64,000 nucleotides of DNA from TMED-70 sp036164085 (GTDB lineage Bacteria > Chloroflexota > Dehalococcoidia > Lucifugimonadales > Lucifugimonadaceae), in contig JAYZJV010000006.1 of NCBI GenBank assembly GCA_036164085.1, positions 4,321 through 68,320 on the forward strand. Direction: 5' to 3'. The translations under genes were made by a program, and so were the position numbers. Each line of letters starts with the position of its first letter. The first letter of the stretch is position 1. Shown in pieces: positions 1 to 8,396 of the stretch. The notes under the pieces are model-generated. The model saw nothing but the letters and a program-made list of their open reading frames with translations. It ran no database searches and was not told where the DNA came from.

Positions 1-3000
1 CTTGAATAATTTTTTCTCCAAAAATTTTAATTTTTATTTTGTCTGAAATGTCCAATTTTTCATCTTTTCGTTTATTTTGAACGGCTCTTAAAATATCTCT
101 TGCTATTCCTTCAATCTTAAGGTCTGGATTAATGTCAATATTTAATGAAACAACTATATTGCCATCATTAATTTCTCTAGTTTCTGTACCTGGGTTGGAC
201 TCTTTTTCTACAAAATACTCATCCTGCTCCAATACAATATCAAGTAAATTGACAGTTTTATCTTCATTCATATTCCAATTATAATTATTTGCAGCTTCCA
301 TATATTTGCCAGTATTTTTTCCAAGTTTGGGACCCATTTTTTTTAAATTAATTTTGATTTTATTTCTATAAAGCGAATCAGAATTTTCATCTAAAATTAT
401 TTTTTTTACATTGACTTCTTCAATTATGTAACTTTCAAAATCCTTTAACCACCCAATATTATCTCCAGCTATAGTAATTTCTTTTAAAGGCTGCCTTACC
501 CTTATATTGTTGGTTTTCCTGATTCCTAAACCTGCGGAAGATATTTCTCTAACTAAATCCATCTGTTCTAAAAATTTTGTATCCTTAGGAAAATTATTTG
601 TTTTGGGCCAATCACATAAATGAACACTTTCTAATGAAGTCAATTTAGTGTAAATTTCTTCAGTAATCAAAGGTATTAAAGGGGACAATACTTTTGTAGC
701 ATTTAACAAAATTGTATATAAAGTGTCATAAGCATTTTTAGAGTCAGTATCATCCGCGTGCTTCCAAAACCTTGGTCTACTTCTTCTTATATACCAATTA
801 TTGATGGCATCAATAAAATTTGGTACAGCCTGACAAGCAGAGGAAATATCATAGTTATCTAAATCTTTCTCTACTTTTTCAATCAGCTCTTTTGTTTTCA
901 GTAGAGCGTATCTGTCTAAAGCATTCTTAGAGTTATAGTTTTCTTTAGCTGAAATACTTTCTGCATTTGCATAAAGACAGAAGAAATAAAATGCATTCCA
1001 TAAAGGTGTAATAATTAATCTTTGAGCATCAGAAATGCCTTTTCCTTCCATATCAATTTGCAAATTTTGCCCTTTAAGTACAGGAGAAGAAGATAGAAAC
1101 CATCTTAATGAATCAGCACCATATTTGTCCCAAATCATTTCAGGTTCGGGATAATTCCTTAATTTTTTAGACAATTTTACACCTTCGGTATCTAAAACTA
1201 TTCCGTGGCAAATACAATTCTTAAACGGTGGTCTGTCAAAAATTGCAGTACTAAGCACCATCATTGTATAAAACCACCCTCTTGTTTGGCCGATATATTC
1301 AACAATAAAATCTGCAGGGAAATGTGATTCAAACCACTGCTTATTGTCAAAAGGATAGTGCACCTGAGCAAAAGGCATAGAACCTGATTCGAACCAACAA
1401 TCGAAAACTTCAGATACTCTTATCATTTTACTTTCCCCAGAAGGGTCGTCAGGATTAGGTCTTGTTAGATTATCAATATGTGGTCTATGTAAATTTTTTG
1501 GTCTCACTCCAAAGTCTTTTTCTATTTCGTCCAAACTACCATAAACATCTATTCTAGGATATTTTGGGTCATTTGATTTCCAAATAGGAATAGGAGTTCC
1601 CCAAAACCTATTTCTACTTATTGACCAGTCTCTTGCGCCAGCAAGCCACTTGCCAAATGTACCGTCTTTTATATGTTCGGGAGTCCATGAAATTTCCTGA
1701 TTAAGTTGGACCATTCTATCTTTAAATGATGAAACTTCTACGTACCATGAATTAACTGATTTATAAATCAGTGGCTCATCTGTTCTCCAGCAATGTGGAT
1801 AGTTATGTACATAGTTTTCTTTTTTTATAATTATATTTTTTTGTTTTAAGTCTCTAATGATTTTTTCATTAGCATCAAAAACTAAAAGACCTTCATAATC
1901 AGGTACTTCATTATTAAATTTTCCTTGGTCATCGACTGGACACACAATTGAAATATTATTTTGTTCACAAACAAGCTGATCGTCTTCTCCAAAACCAGGA
2001 GCCATATGCACGATACCTGTTCCCTCTTCTGTATTTACAAAATCTGCTTCAAGGACCTTAAATGCATTTTTTGTATCTTTGAAATAATCAAAAAGTGGAA
2101 TATATTGGATACCTAAAATATCTTTACCTTTTACGGACTTAATTAATTTTGCATCTTCTAAAATTTCTTTAAAGTTTTCTAAAACAGCAGATGCAATTAT
2201 AAGATTTTCTTTATTAAAAGTTATTATTGAGTAATCAATATCTTTTCCAACAGCACACGCTAAATTAGAAGGTAGTGTCCATGGTGTAGTTGTCCAAGCT
2301 AACAAATAAGACTTGTAACTATTTTGAATCTTTAAGTTAGTATTTTTTATTTCAAATTTTACTGTTATTGCAGGATCTTTTCGTTCTCTATATGAATCAT
2401 CAAGTCTTGTTTCAAAATTTGAGAGAGGAGTTTCTGCTTTCCATGAATATGGCATAACTCTATCTTTTTCATAAATTAGTCCTTTGTCCCAAAGTTGTTT
2501 AAATGCCCATATTACAGACTCCATATAATCAAGATCCATAGTTTTGTAGTCATTTTCAAAATCTACCCATCTTGCCTGTCTACCAACCGTAACTTCCCAT
2601 TCTTTTGTATATTTCATAACAGATTCTTGGCAATGATTATTAAATTTCTCAACACCAAAATCTTGAATCTGTTTTCTTCCAGTTATCCCTAGTTCTTTTT
2701 CAGATTCCATTTCAGCTGGTAATCCGTGGCAGTCCCACCCAAAAACTCTATCTACTTTAGATCCTTTCATAGTCTGGAATCTAGGGATTATGTCTTTTAC
2801 AAACCCTGTTAAAATATGTCCATAATGAGGAAGACCATTTGCAAATGGAGGCCCATCATAAAATACAAACTCATTTGCACCTTGCCTGTTTGAAATAGAT
2901 TTTTTAAAAGTATTTTCAATATTCCATTTTTTTAAAATACCTTCTTCTATTTTTGGAAAATTTGCACTTGGTTCTATTTCAGGATAGTTTTTATTATTTT

Positions 3001-3007
3001 CTTTCAT
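1..3007 (-). CDS. ileS: Isoleucyl-tRNA synthetase, 3' end beyond window
   Basis: Charges tRNA-Ile with isoleucine in the cytoplasm. The frame is open from the ATG at 3007 to base 1 (about 1002 codons); the last part of the anticodon-binding/C-terminal domain lies outside the window. Visible are the HIGH-type motif as PHYGH near residues 60-64, the editing-domain motif WTTTPWTLPSN, GWDCHGLPAE, and the KMSKS-type loop as KLSKK (residues 611-615) followed by LRNYPEP. The HYGH form and the overall pattern match the eukaryote-like IleRS2 class, which in known cases tolerates mupirocin. KLSKK departs from the usual KMSKR/KMSKS. It is the last gene of a minus-strand pair with the amidohydrolase 36 bases upstream. 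Identity is near certain; the class assignment is an inference from motifs. Confidence 0.97.
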   Translation of the reverse strand, partial: MKENNKNYPEIEPSANFPKIEEGILKKWNIENTFKKSISNRQGANEFVFYDGPPFANGLPHYGHILTGFVKDIIPRFQTMKGSKVDRVFGWDCHGLPAEMESEKELGITGRKQIQDFGVEKFNNHCQESVMKYTKEWEVTVGRQARWVDFENDYKTMDLDYMESVIWAFKQLWDKGLIYEKDRVMPYSWKAETPLSNFETRLDDSYRERKDPAITVKFEIKNTNLKIQNSYKSYLLAWTTTPWTLPSNLACAVGKDIDYSIITFNKENLIIASAVLENFKEILEDAKLIKSVKGKDILGIQYIPLFDYFKDTKNAFKVLEADFVNTEEGTGIVHMAPGFGEDDQLVCEQNNISIVCPVDDQGKFNNEVPDYEGLLVFDANEKIIRDLKQKNIIIKKENYVHNYPHCWRTDEPLIYKSVNSWYVEVSSFKDRMVQLNQEISWTPEHIKDGTFGKWLAGARDWSISRNRFWGTPIPIWKSNDPKYPRIDVYGSLDEIEKDFGVRPKNLHRPHIDNLTRPNPDDPSGESKMIRVSEVFDCWFESGSMPFAQVHYPFDNKQWFESHFPADFIVEYIGQTRGWFYTMMVLSTAIFDRPPFKNCICHGIVLDTEGVKLSKKLRNYPEPEMIWDKYGADSLRWFLSSSPVLKGQNLQIDMEGKGISDAQRLIITPLWNAFYFFCLYANAESISAKENYNSKNALDRYALLKTKELIEKVEKDLDNYDISSACQAVPNFIDAINNWYIRRSRPRFWKHADDTDSKNAYDTLYTILLNATKVLSPLIPLITEEIYTKLTSLESVHLCDWPKTNNFPKDTKFLEQMDLVREISSAGLGIRKTNNIRVRQPLKEITIAGDNIGWLKDFESYIIEEVNVKKIILDENSDSLYRNKIKINLKKMGPKLGKNTGKYMEAANNYNWNMNEDKTVNLLDIVLEQDEYFVEKESNPGTETREINDGNIVVSLNIDINPDLKIEGIARDILRAVQNKRKDEKLDISDKIKIKIFGEKIIQ

Positions 3008-3043
3008 ATCTAATAATTTTACAGTTGAAGTGATTTTTTTTGA

Positions 3044-3868
3044 CTATAAATTATAAGCAGATATAGCGTTATAAGAAAAAATATGCATTTTTTCTTCATT
3101 GTTTAGGTAATCAGTTTCTGACAAACATCTTTTCATATTTAAAAGAGGAAAATCTGATGCAAAAAGTATTTTATTTTTAGAAGAGCAATTAATAGCGTTT
3201 CTATAAATTTTTTTATTGTATAAAAAAGGTTGTGCTGAACTGTCATAAAACACATTTTTTAATATTTTTTTTACTTCAGGCATTTGTTCAAAAAAAACTA
3301 AGCCTCCTCCAAAATGAGAAAAAACAAATATGTTGGAAGGATTATTTTTTACTAGTTGGTATAGATTTTTTGGGTTATTGTTTCCTTTTCCATTATATTT
3401 GTGTCCTACAGGTTCAGATCCATGTACTAGGATTGGAAGGTTATTTTCAGAAGCAATATTTAATATATTTTTAAATAAATAATTTTTCTCAAGTTTTTCA
3501 TCATAGTCAAAATGCAATTCACCGATTCCTTTTACTCCGTTAGAAATACATTTAAGTAATTCTTGTTCAGAAAACTTTGAATTTATATCTAATGAACAAA
3601 GAGGGATTATAGAATCTTTGTATTTATCTTTTGATTCGATTATGTAATCATTTACTAAAGATGCTAATCCGTGATCATTCCAACCAAATCCAGCAACTAC
3701 AGATTTAGTTATTTTGTGTTTTTTCATATTTTGAATCAAATCTTCTGATGAGATGATTTTGGTATTTTCTTCAAATATTGAATCAAATTTTCTGTCAATT
3801 TTTTTATATTTCTTTATATTTGAAGAAACTTCAGCAGGTAGTATGTGTGTAAGTGAATCTATAATCAT
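3044..3868 (-). CDS. Amidohydrolase-2 family TIM-barrel hydrolase
   Basis: A 274-residue protein of the metal-dependent amidohydrolase-2 type (decarboxylases and hydrolases related to ACMSD). Seen in the sequence: an N-terminal MIIDSLTHI, a central HGSEP segment that would supply a barrel metal ligand, FSHFGGG, and a C-terminal FASDFPL carrying the usual catalytic Asp. The first metal motif, normally DxHxH, reads DSLTH, so only one of the two histidines is present and metal binding may differ. The length is slightly short for the family. The start at 3868 is only 25 bases from the divergent DUF362 gene. Substrate unknown. It precedes ileS on the same strand but I see no functional link. Confidence 0.75.
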   Translation of the reverse strand: MIIDSLTHILPAEVSSNIKKYKKIDRKFDSIFEENTKIISSEDLIQNMKKHKITKSVVAGFGWNDHGLASLVNDYIIESKDKYKDSIIPLCSLDINSKFSEQELLKCISNGVKGIGELHFDYDEKLEKNYLFKNILNIASENNLPILVHGSEPVGHKYNGKGNNNPKNLYQLVKNNPSNIFVFSHFGGGLVFFEQMPEVKKILKNVFYDSSAQPFLYNKKIYRNAINCSSKNKILFASDFPLLNMKRCLSETDYLNNEEKMHIFSYNAISAYNL

Positions 3869-3893
3869 TTTTTTATTCTATAATTTAATTATT

Positions 3894-5009
3894 ATGATAA
3901 ACAGCATTGACAAAAGTAAATTTGGAAAAGTTTTTATACTTAAAACCTCTCCACAGTTTGTTATTGGTGATTATGCAAATTTACTTTCTTTATCAGAAAT
4001 CAATAAAAATTTTAATTTAGATACAAAAACTCTTTTAAAAGCAAATATTTCTTGGCAGCATTATTTTCCAGCCTGTTCTACTGCACCCTGGCAATTGGAT
4101 GGAGTAATTCGAGGTTTAAAAAGTTTGAATTTTAAAGATATAGAAATAGCTCATAATGGAACGGTAGTAGTAAATGCTCATGAAGGAAAGAAAAATAATG
4201 GATATGAAGCTATTGAAGAAAACTTATCAGTAAAAAGTTCAGTTTTAGATGATCCTGGGCAAGAGTGGATACACTATAAACCTAAACAAAAAATGATTGC
4301 ATTGGATAAAATTTATCCTGATGGGATAAATATTCCAAAAAAATTACTTGGGACAAATATTGTTCATCTTCCTACTGTAAAAACTCACGTTTTTACAACT
4401 ATTACAGGCGCTATGAAAAATGCATTTGGAGGGCTTCTTCATCAAAATAGACACTGGGCTCATTCAGATATTCACAATACTCTTGTAGATTTACTAAAAA
4501 TTCAATATGAAATACATGATAATGTTTTTGCAGTAATGGATGGAACTTTTGCAGGAAATGGTCCTGGGCCTAGAGCTATGTCATTTAAAGTGAAAAATTA
4601 TATTTTGGCATCATACGATCAAGTAGCCATAGACTCAATTTCGGCAAAATTAATGGGATTTGATCCTTTGAGTATTCCTAAACTTAGAATTGCTCATGAA
4701 AATGGTTTGGGAATTGCAAATCCATCAGAAATTAATATAATTGGCGATTCAATATCCAATCAAAATTGGAATTTTCATAAAAATAAGAACACTTTTGCTA
4801 GTAGGATTCAAAAAATGATTTATTGGGGTCCTTTCAAACCTCTAGAAAAAATCCTATTAAGAACCCCCTTGGTTCATTTGGCTTATTTTGCTTCAAATTT
4901 ATATCATAATTCTTTCTGGCTGAGGGTTATTGGAAAATCAAGAATTAGAAGTGCTTTCAATACCGATTGGGGGCAGCTATTGAATAATTATAAGATTATA
5001 AAACCTTAG
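3894..5009 (+). CDS. DUF362 domain protein
   Basis: A 371-residue protein of the DUF362 family, whose biochemical role is not settled; some relatives carry ferredoxin domains, this one has no visible CxxC clusters. The family core is clear: a segment PTVKTHVFTTITGAMKN, then FGG, an Arg-rich/His stretch (HQNRHWAH) and VMDGTFAGNGPGPR. I chose the ATG at 3894 rather than an in-frame ATG at 3753, because the longer version would run into the divergent amidohydrolase gene and adds a low-complexity Phe/Ile tract. The 25-base spacer contains TATAAT-like sequence and no good ribosome site, so translation may be leaderless. The C-terminus is basic and aromatic. Its 3' end overlaps trxB by 4 bases, tail to tail. 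Confidence 0.8.
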   Translation: MINSIDKSKFGKVFILKTSPQFVIGDYANLLSLSEINKNFNLDTKTLLKANISWQHYFPACSTAPWQLDGVIRGLKSLNFKDIEIAHNGTVVVNAHEGKKNNGYEAIEENLSVKSSVLDDPGQEWIHYKPKQKMIALDKIYPDGINIPKKLLGTNIVHLPTVKTHVFTTITGAMKNAFGGLLHQNRHWAHSDIHNTLVDLLKIQYEIHDNVFAVMDGTFAGNGPGPRAMSFKVKNYILASYDQVAIDSISAKLMGFDPLSIPKLRIAHENGLGIANPSEINIIGDSISNQNWNFHKNKNTFASRIQKMIYWGPFKPLEKILLRTPLVHLAYFASNLYHNSFWLRVIGKSRIRSAFNTDWGQLLNNYKIIKP

Positions 5010-5959
5010 TTTTTACCTTCTAAGCAATGATTGTATGCACTTAATGCAGAAATTGCTCCTTGTGAAGCAGCAGTTATTGTTTGTTTTAAATTTGTTCCAT
5101 TAGTTAAGTCTCCTGCAGCATAAACTCCTTCAATATTTGTCTTTTGATCTTTATCTACTACGACTTCATTGGTATTTTTATCCAAATTTACACCTAAAGA
5201 AATAGGTATATCAACTCTTGGATCGGCGCCAGCTTCAATCATCAAACCATCTACAATAAACTCTTTTTCATTTTTATATTCTTTTTCTAATTTGATTTTT
5301 TCCAATCCTCCAAAATCTGATCCAATAAGCTTACTTATATTATTGTCCAAAATAACTTCAACATTTTTTGTTTTTTCTAAAGCTTCAAGCAATATAGGTT
5401 CAGGTCTCCATAGCTTTTCTCCTCTGTATACTAGAAAAACTTTTTTACAATATTTTCCTATTAATATAGCTCCTTCAACAGCAGCATTTCCACCACCAAC
5501 TACTACAGCAAGATTTTTATTTTTATACAAGGGAGCATCACAAGTTGAACAGTATGAAACCCCTTTACCTGTCCATTCATCTTCATTTTTTAGACCAAGT
5601 TTTCTTCTTTCTCTTCCAATAGCCAGAACAACAGTTTTTGTATCTATCTTTTGTCCGTTATTTAACTCACACAAAAAACCATTATGGGTTTTTGTAATAG
5701 ATACTAAATTCTCTTCAATAATAGGGACTTCTAGGTCAATAACTTGTTTCTTAAATTCAAGCATTAAATCAAAGCCATCTATTTCACTATTTCCGGGATA
5801 ATTTTCAATTATTCCTCCTATAGCTGTTTCTCCTCCAAAATCTTGACCAACAATTGCTGTTTTCATTTGGTACCTTGCTGCATAAAGACCAGCGGCAAAT
5901 CCAGCTGCTCCTTGACCTGCAATTAATACATCTAGGCTTATATTTTTTGATTGAGTCAT
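5006..5959 (-). CDS. trxB: Thioredoxin reductase-type flavoprotein
   Basis: A 317-residue NAD(P)H- and FAD-dependent disulfide reductase of the thioredoxin reductase family. The FAD-binding GQGAAGFAAGLYAARY lies at the N-terminus, the redox-active CSTC (in YCSTCDAP) near residue 140, a second nucleotide fold VVVGGGNAAVEGA just after it, and the closing FAD motif AAGDLTNG near residue 285. Length and motif order are those of the low-molecular-weight bacterial enzymes. No thioredoxin gene is adjacent, so the partner is not known from this window; NrdH, glutaredoxin-like or peroxiredoxin partners are possible. A plausible promoter lies 36-64 bases upstream. Start ATG at 5959 has no clear Shine-Dalgarno sequence. 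Confidence 0.93.
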   Translation of the reverse strand: MTQSKNISLDVLIAGQGAAGFAAGLYAARYQMKTAIVGQDFGGETAIGGIIENYPGNSEIDGFDLMLEFKKQVIDLEVPIIEENLVSITKTHNGFLCELNNGQKIDTKTVVLAIGRERRKLGLKNEDEWTGKGVSYCSTCDAPLYKNKNLAVVVGGGNAAVEGAILIGKYCKKVFLVYRGEKLWRPEPILLEALEKTKNVEVILDNNISKLIGSDFGGLEKIKLEKEYKNEKEFIVDGLMIEAGADPRVDIPISLGVNLDKNTNEVVVDKDQKTNIEGVYAAGDLTNGTNLKQTITAASQGAISALSAYNHCLEGKN

Positions 5960-5994
5960 TAAATAATTCTTATATATTTTTTCTATATGAAATC

Positions 5995-6023
5995 ATAATA
6001 ATAATTTTTAATTTTTGAAACAA
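5995..6023 (-). promoter_or_regulatory. Candidate sigma-70 promoter for trxB
   Basis: Read on the minus strand, TTGTTT (6023-6018) and TATTAT (6000-5995) are separated by 17 bases. This would start transcription about 30 bases before the trxB ATG. In sequence this AT-rich, matches of this quality arise by chance, so the call rests mainly on correct spacing and position. Confidence 0.35.
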
Positions 6024-6298
6024 TTCCTTTTTCCTATTTATTTGTAAGCATTACATAATAGAACACTATGTAGCTAAATATGTTTTTCATGAAATTTGAA
6101 AATATATAATTACTTATATAAAAATTTTTGTAAATTATGTTAAATAAAATAAGTTGGGTTATAGCGTTACTATTTCTAATTATGACAATTAGCATCCCAA
6201 TATTGAATATTTTTAAATAAATAACAGAATTTTTTTTCACTTATTTTCCGAATCTGAATTTATAGTTAAACAAATCAATATCATTCTGCTTTTATATA

Positions 6299-6328
6299 TT
6301 GAGTCATCTGAGTAAATATTGTTATATT
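6299..6328 (+). promoter_or_regulatory. Candidate promoter for the arg operon
   Basis: TTGAGT (6299-6304) and TATATT (6323-6328) are separated by 18 bases and lie about 50 bases before argJ, which has a good ribosome site (TAGGAG at 6367-6372). No arginine-repressor palindrome was recognised nearby. Low confidence because of base composition. Confidence 0.3.
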
Positions 6329-6378
6329 ATTGTTTTTATAGCAAAATATTTAATTTTATTAATCGTTAGGAGTTTATT

Positions 6379-7593
6379 ATGAGAAATGAAATTAATCAGT
6401 TGAAAAACGGAGATATATGTTCTCCAAAAGGCTTTATGTCTGGTTCAATTTTTGCTGGGATTAAATCTCCTGGTCAAGATAAGCGTGATATAGGGATTAT
6501 TTTTTCAGAAACGGAATGTGTTAGTGCAGGAACGTTTACACAAAATTCTGTAGTTTCTCCTTCAGTAACTTGGACCAAACAAGTTTTATCAAATAACAAA
6601 TTAAGAGCCGTTGTTGTAAATTCTGGATGTGCTAATTGTGCAGTAGGAGAGCAAGGCTTTATAGATGCTAAAGAAACTGCAGAAATAACTTCAAATTCTT
6701 TATCTTTAGACATCAATTCAGTTGCAGTAGCTTCTACTGGAGTTATAGGAGTAGAACTACCTATGGCATTAATGAGAGAATTTATACCTAAGATAGAACT
6801 TTCAGACAAAGATGGTGGAGATTTTGCAAGATCAATTCTTACTACTGATAAAAGAACAAAAGAAATTGGAGTTTCATTTGAAATTGATGGTTGTGAAGTA
6901 AAAGTAGGAGGTGTAGCTAAAGGCTCTGGAATGATACATCCAAACATGGCAACAATGCTCTCATTTATAACTACTGATATTGCTATTGATCAAAATCTTT
7001 TAAAAAAAGTTCTAGACCAGTCGGTAAAAAAGTCATTTAACCAAATAAGTGTAGATGGAGATCAATCTACTAATGATACAGTTCTTGTGATGGCAAATGG
7101 GAATGCAGAAAATAGAAAAATAACAAAACTAGAAGATGCCGCTTTATTTAGTAAAGCATTAGATGAAGTTTGTATTTTTTTGGCCAAAGAAATAGCCAAA
7201 GACGGTGAAGGTAACACTCGTTTAATAGAGGCAAAAATTGATGGAGCTAAAACCTTAGAAGATGCAAGAAAAGCCTCTAAGTATATAGTTTCTTCTAATC
7301 TAGTTAAAACGGCAGTATACGGTAGAGACCCAAATTGGGGTAGAATAATGATGGCTATTGGAGCATCTCAAATAGAATTAGATGAATCAAAAATAGAAAT
7401 ATTTGTAAATGACATTCAGATTGTAGCTGATGGGATAGCTACTCCTTACAATCATCAAAGTGTTGTTATTGCAATGAATCAACCTGTAATAAGATTAACT
7501 GTAAATTTAAATATAGGTAAGGAGTCGGCAAAAGCATGGGGGAGTGAACTTACCGAAGAGTATGTTGTATTCAACTCAGCTTATACCACTTAA
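6379..7593 (+). CDS. argJ: Bifunctional ornithine acetyltransferase / N-acetylglutamate synthase
   Basis: ArgJ moves the acetyl group from N-acetylornithine to glutamate, recycling it in arginine synthesis; bifunctional forms also use acetyl-CoA. The precursor self-cleaves before a threonine nucleophile: the conserved GMIHPNMATMLSF is present with Thr192 as the expected new N-terminus of the beta chain. GRDPNWGR, a family signature, lies in the beta chain, and the protein ends in FNSAYTT, close to the usual terminus. The 404-residue length is typical. The start is set by the TAGGAG ribosome site. It is first in a tight plus-strand operon argJ-argB-argD-argG-argH-rpe; argC and argF are not here. 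Confidence 0.96.
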   Translation: MRNEINQLKNGDICSPKGFMSGSIFAGIKSPGQDKRDIGIIFSETECVSAGTFTQNSVVSPSVTWTKQVLSNNKLRAVVVNSGCANCAVGEQGFIDAKETAEITSNSLSLDINSVAVASTGVIGVELPMALMREFIPKIELSDKDGGDFARSILTTDKRTKEIGVSFEIDGCEVKVGGVAKGSGMIHPNMATMLSFITTDIAIDQNLLKKVLDQSVKKSFNQISVDGDQSTNDTVLVMANGNAENRKITKLEDAALFSKALDEVCIFLAKEIAKDGEGNTRLIEAKIDGAKTLEDARKASKYIVSSNLVKTAVYGRDPNWGRIMMAIGASQIELDESKIEIFVNDIQIVADGIATPYNHQSVVIAMNQPVIRLTVNLNIGKESAKAWGSELTEEYVVFNSAYTT

Positions 7594-7600
7594 TTTTATT

Positions 7601-8374
7601 ATGATTAAATCTTCAAACATAACAGTAATAAAAATTGGAGGATCTACTTTAGGCGAAACTGATAGTACGTTTAAAGACATAGTGTCTTTGTATAAACAAG
7701 GATGGAAAATCATAATAATCCATGGAGGGGGGAAAGAAATTTCTAATTGGATCAATAAGCAAGGGATTGAACCAAATTTTGTTGAAGGCTTACGTGTTAC
7801 AGATCAAAAAACCTTAGATGTAGCTACTGCAGTTTTAGCAGGAAAGGTCAATACCGAGATAGTTACTGAATTTCAAAATCTGAATGTCAATGCAGTTGGG
7901 TTATCTGGATCTTCAGGAATTTTAGAAGCAAAGCAACTAGATGTAAAATTAGGCTTTGTAGGAGAAATTATTAATTGCAATACAAAAATTCTATTGAATC
8001 TACTTGATAACGGATTTCTACCTGTAATTTCGCCCCTTGCAATTTCAATTGATATTAAAAATCAAATTTATAATACTAATGCTGATACTGCTGCTGGAGT
8101 TATAGCAAAAGAAATTAAAGCAGAAAGTATAATTTTTCAAACAGATGTACCAGGAATTTTAGATTCTAATAAAAGAGTGATACCTCAGATGACAAAAGGA
8201 CAAGCAAATGAATTAATTGAGACTGGAATTGCTCAAGGAGGCATGATTCCAAAAATAAGAGCATGTATAAATGCATTAGAATGTGTTAAAACGGGAAGAA
8301 TAATTGATGGAAGAGAATCAGGAGCTTTATTATCTGCATTCACTAATATGAATATTGGTACTAGAATAATATAA
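7601..8374 (+). CDS. argB: Acetylglutamate kinase
   Basis: Phosphorylates N-acetylglutamate, the second step of the cyclic arginine pathway. The amino-acid-kinase fold shows VIKIGGSTL at the N-terminus, HGGGKEI near residues 41-47 (substrate and phosphate binding), NADTAAGVIA in the middle and a GGMIPKI segment for nucleotide binding. At 257 residues it matches the family length. I place the start at ATG 7601, seven bases after the argJ stop, rather than at an upstream in-frame ATG (7544) inside argJ, because family proteins begin just before the VIKIGG strand. Arginine feedback normally needs an N-terminal helix extension, which is lacking with this start. Confidence 0.94.
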   Translation: MIKSSNITVIKIGGSTLGETDSTFKDIVSLYKQGWKIIIIHGGGKEISNWINKQGIEPNFVEGLRVTDQKTLDVATAVLAGKVNTEIVTEFQNLNVNAVGLSGSSGILEAKQLDVKLGFVGEIINCNTKILLNLLDNGFLPVISPLAISIDIKNQIYNTNADTAAGVIAKEIKAESIIFQTDVPGILDSNKRVIPQMTKGQANELIETGIAQGGMIPKIRACINALECVKTGRIIDGRESGALLSAFTNMNIGTRII

Positions 8375-8396
8375 AGAACATTTTTTGGAGAAAATT

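Larger units (their letters stand above)
5960..6378. other. Longest gene-free stretch, 419 bases
   Basis: This gap between the divergent trxB and argJ is the only one above 300 bases. It is extremely AT-rich. It holds candidate promoters for both flanking genes. On the plus strand, 6137-6220 could encode a 27-residue hydrophobic peptide (one potential membrane helix) but there is no ribosome site before it. A 68-residue minus-strand reading frame at 6034-6240 is Ile/Asn/Phe-rich low complexity and looks accidental. I see no tRNA, riboswitch or repeat structure I could defend. Confidence 0.6.

Noticed and set aside
3753..3893. N-terminal extension of the DUF362 protein from an upstream ATG
   Set aside because: Would overlap the divergent amidohydrolase gene and adds a Phe-rich tract not found in the family.
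5169..5801. 210-residue frame opposite trxB
   Set aside because: Antisense shadow of a clear thioredoxin reductase; Ser/Phe-rich with no family pattern.
6034..6240. 68-residue minus-strand frame in the trxB-argJ gap
   Set aside because: Low-complexity Ile/Asn/Phe content, no ribosome site and no recognisable domain; expected by chance in such AT-rich DNA.
6474..6947. 157-residue frame opposite argJ
   Set aside because: Shadow of argJ codons on the other strand; no start signal or homology pattern.
7544..7600. Longer ArgB start inside argJ
   Set aside because: Adds 19 residues not matching the kinase family, and ATG 7601 fits the usual N-terminus.
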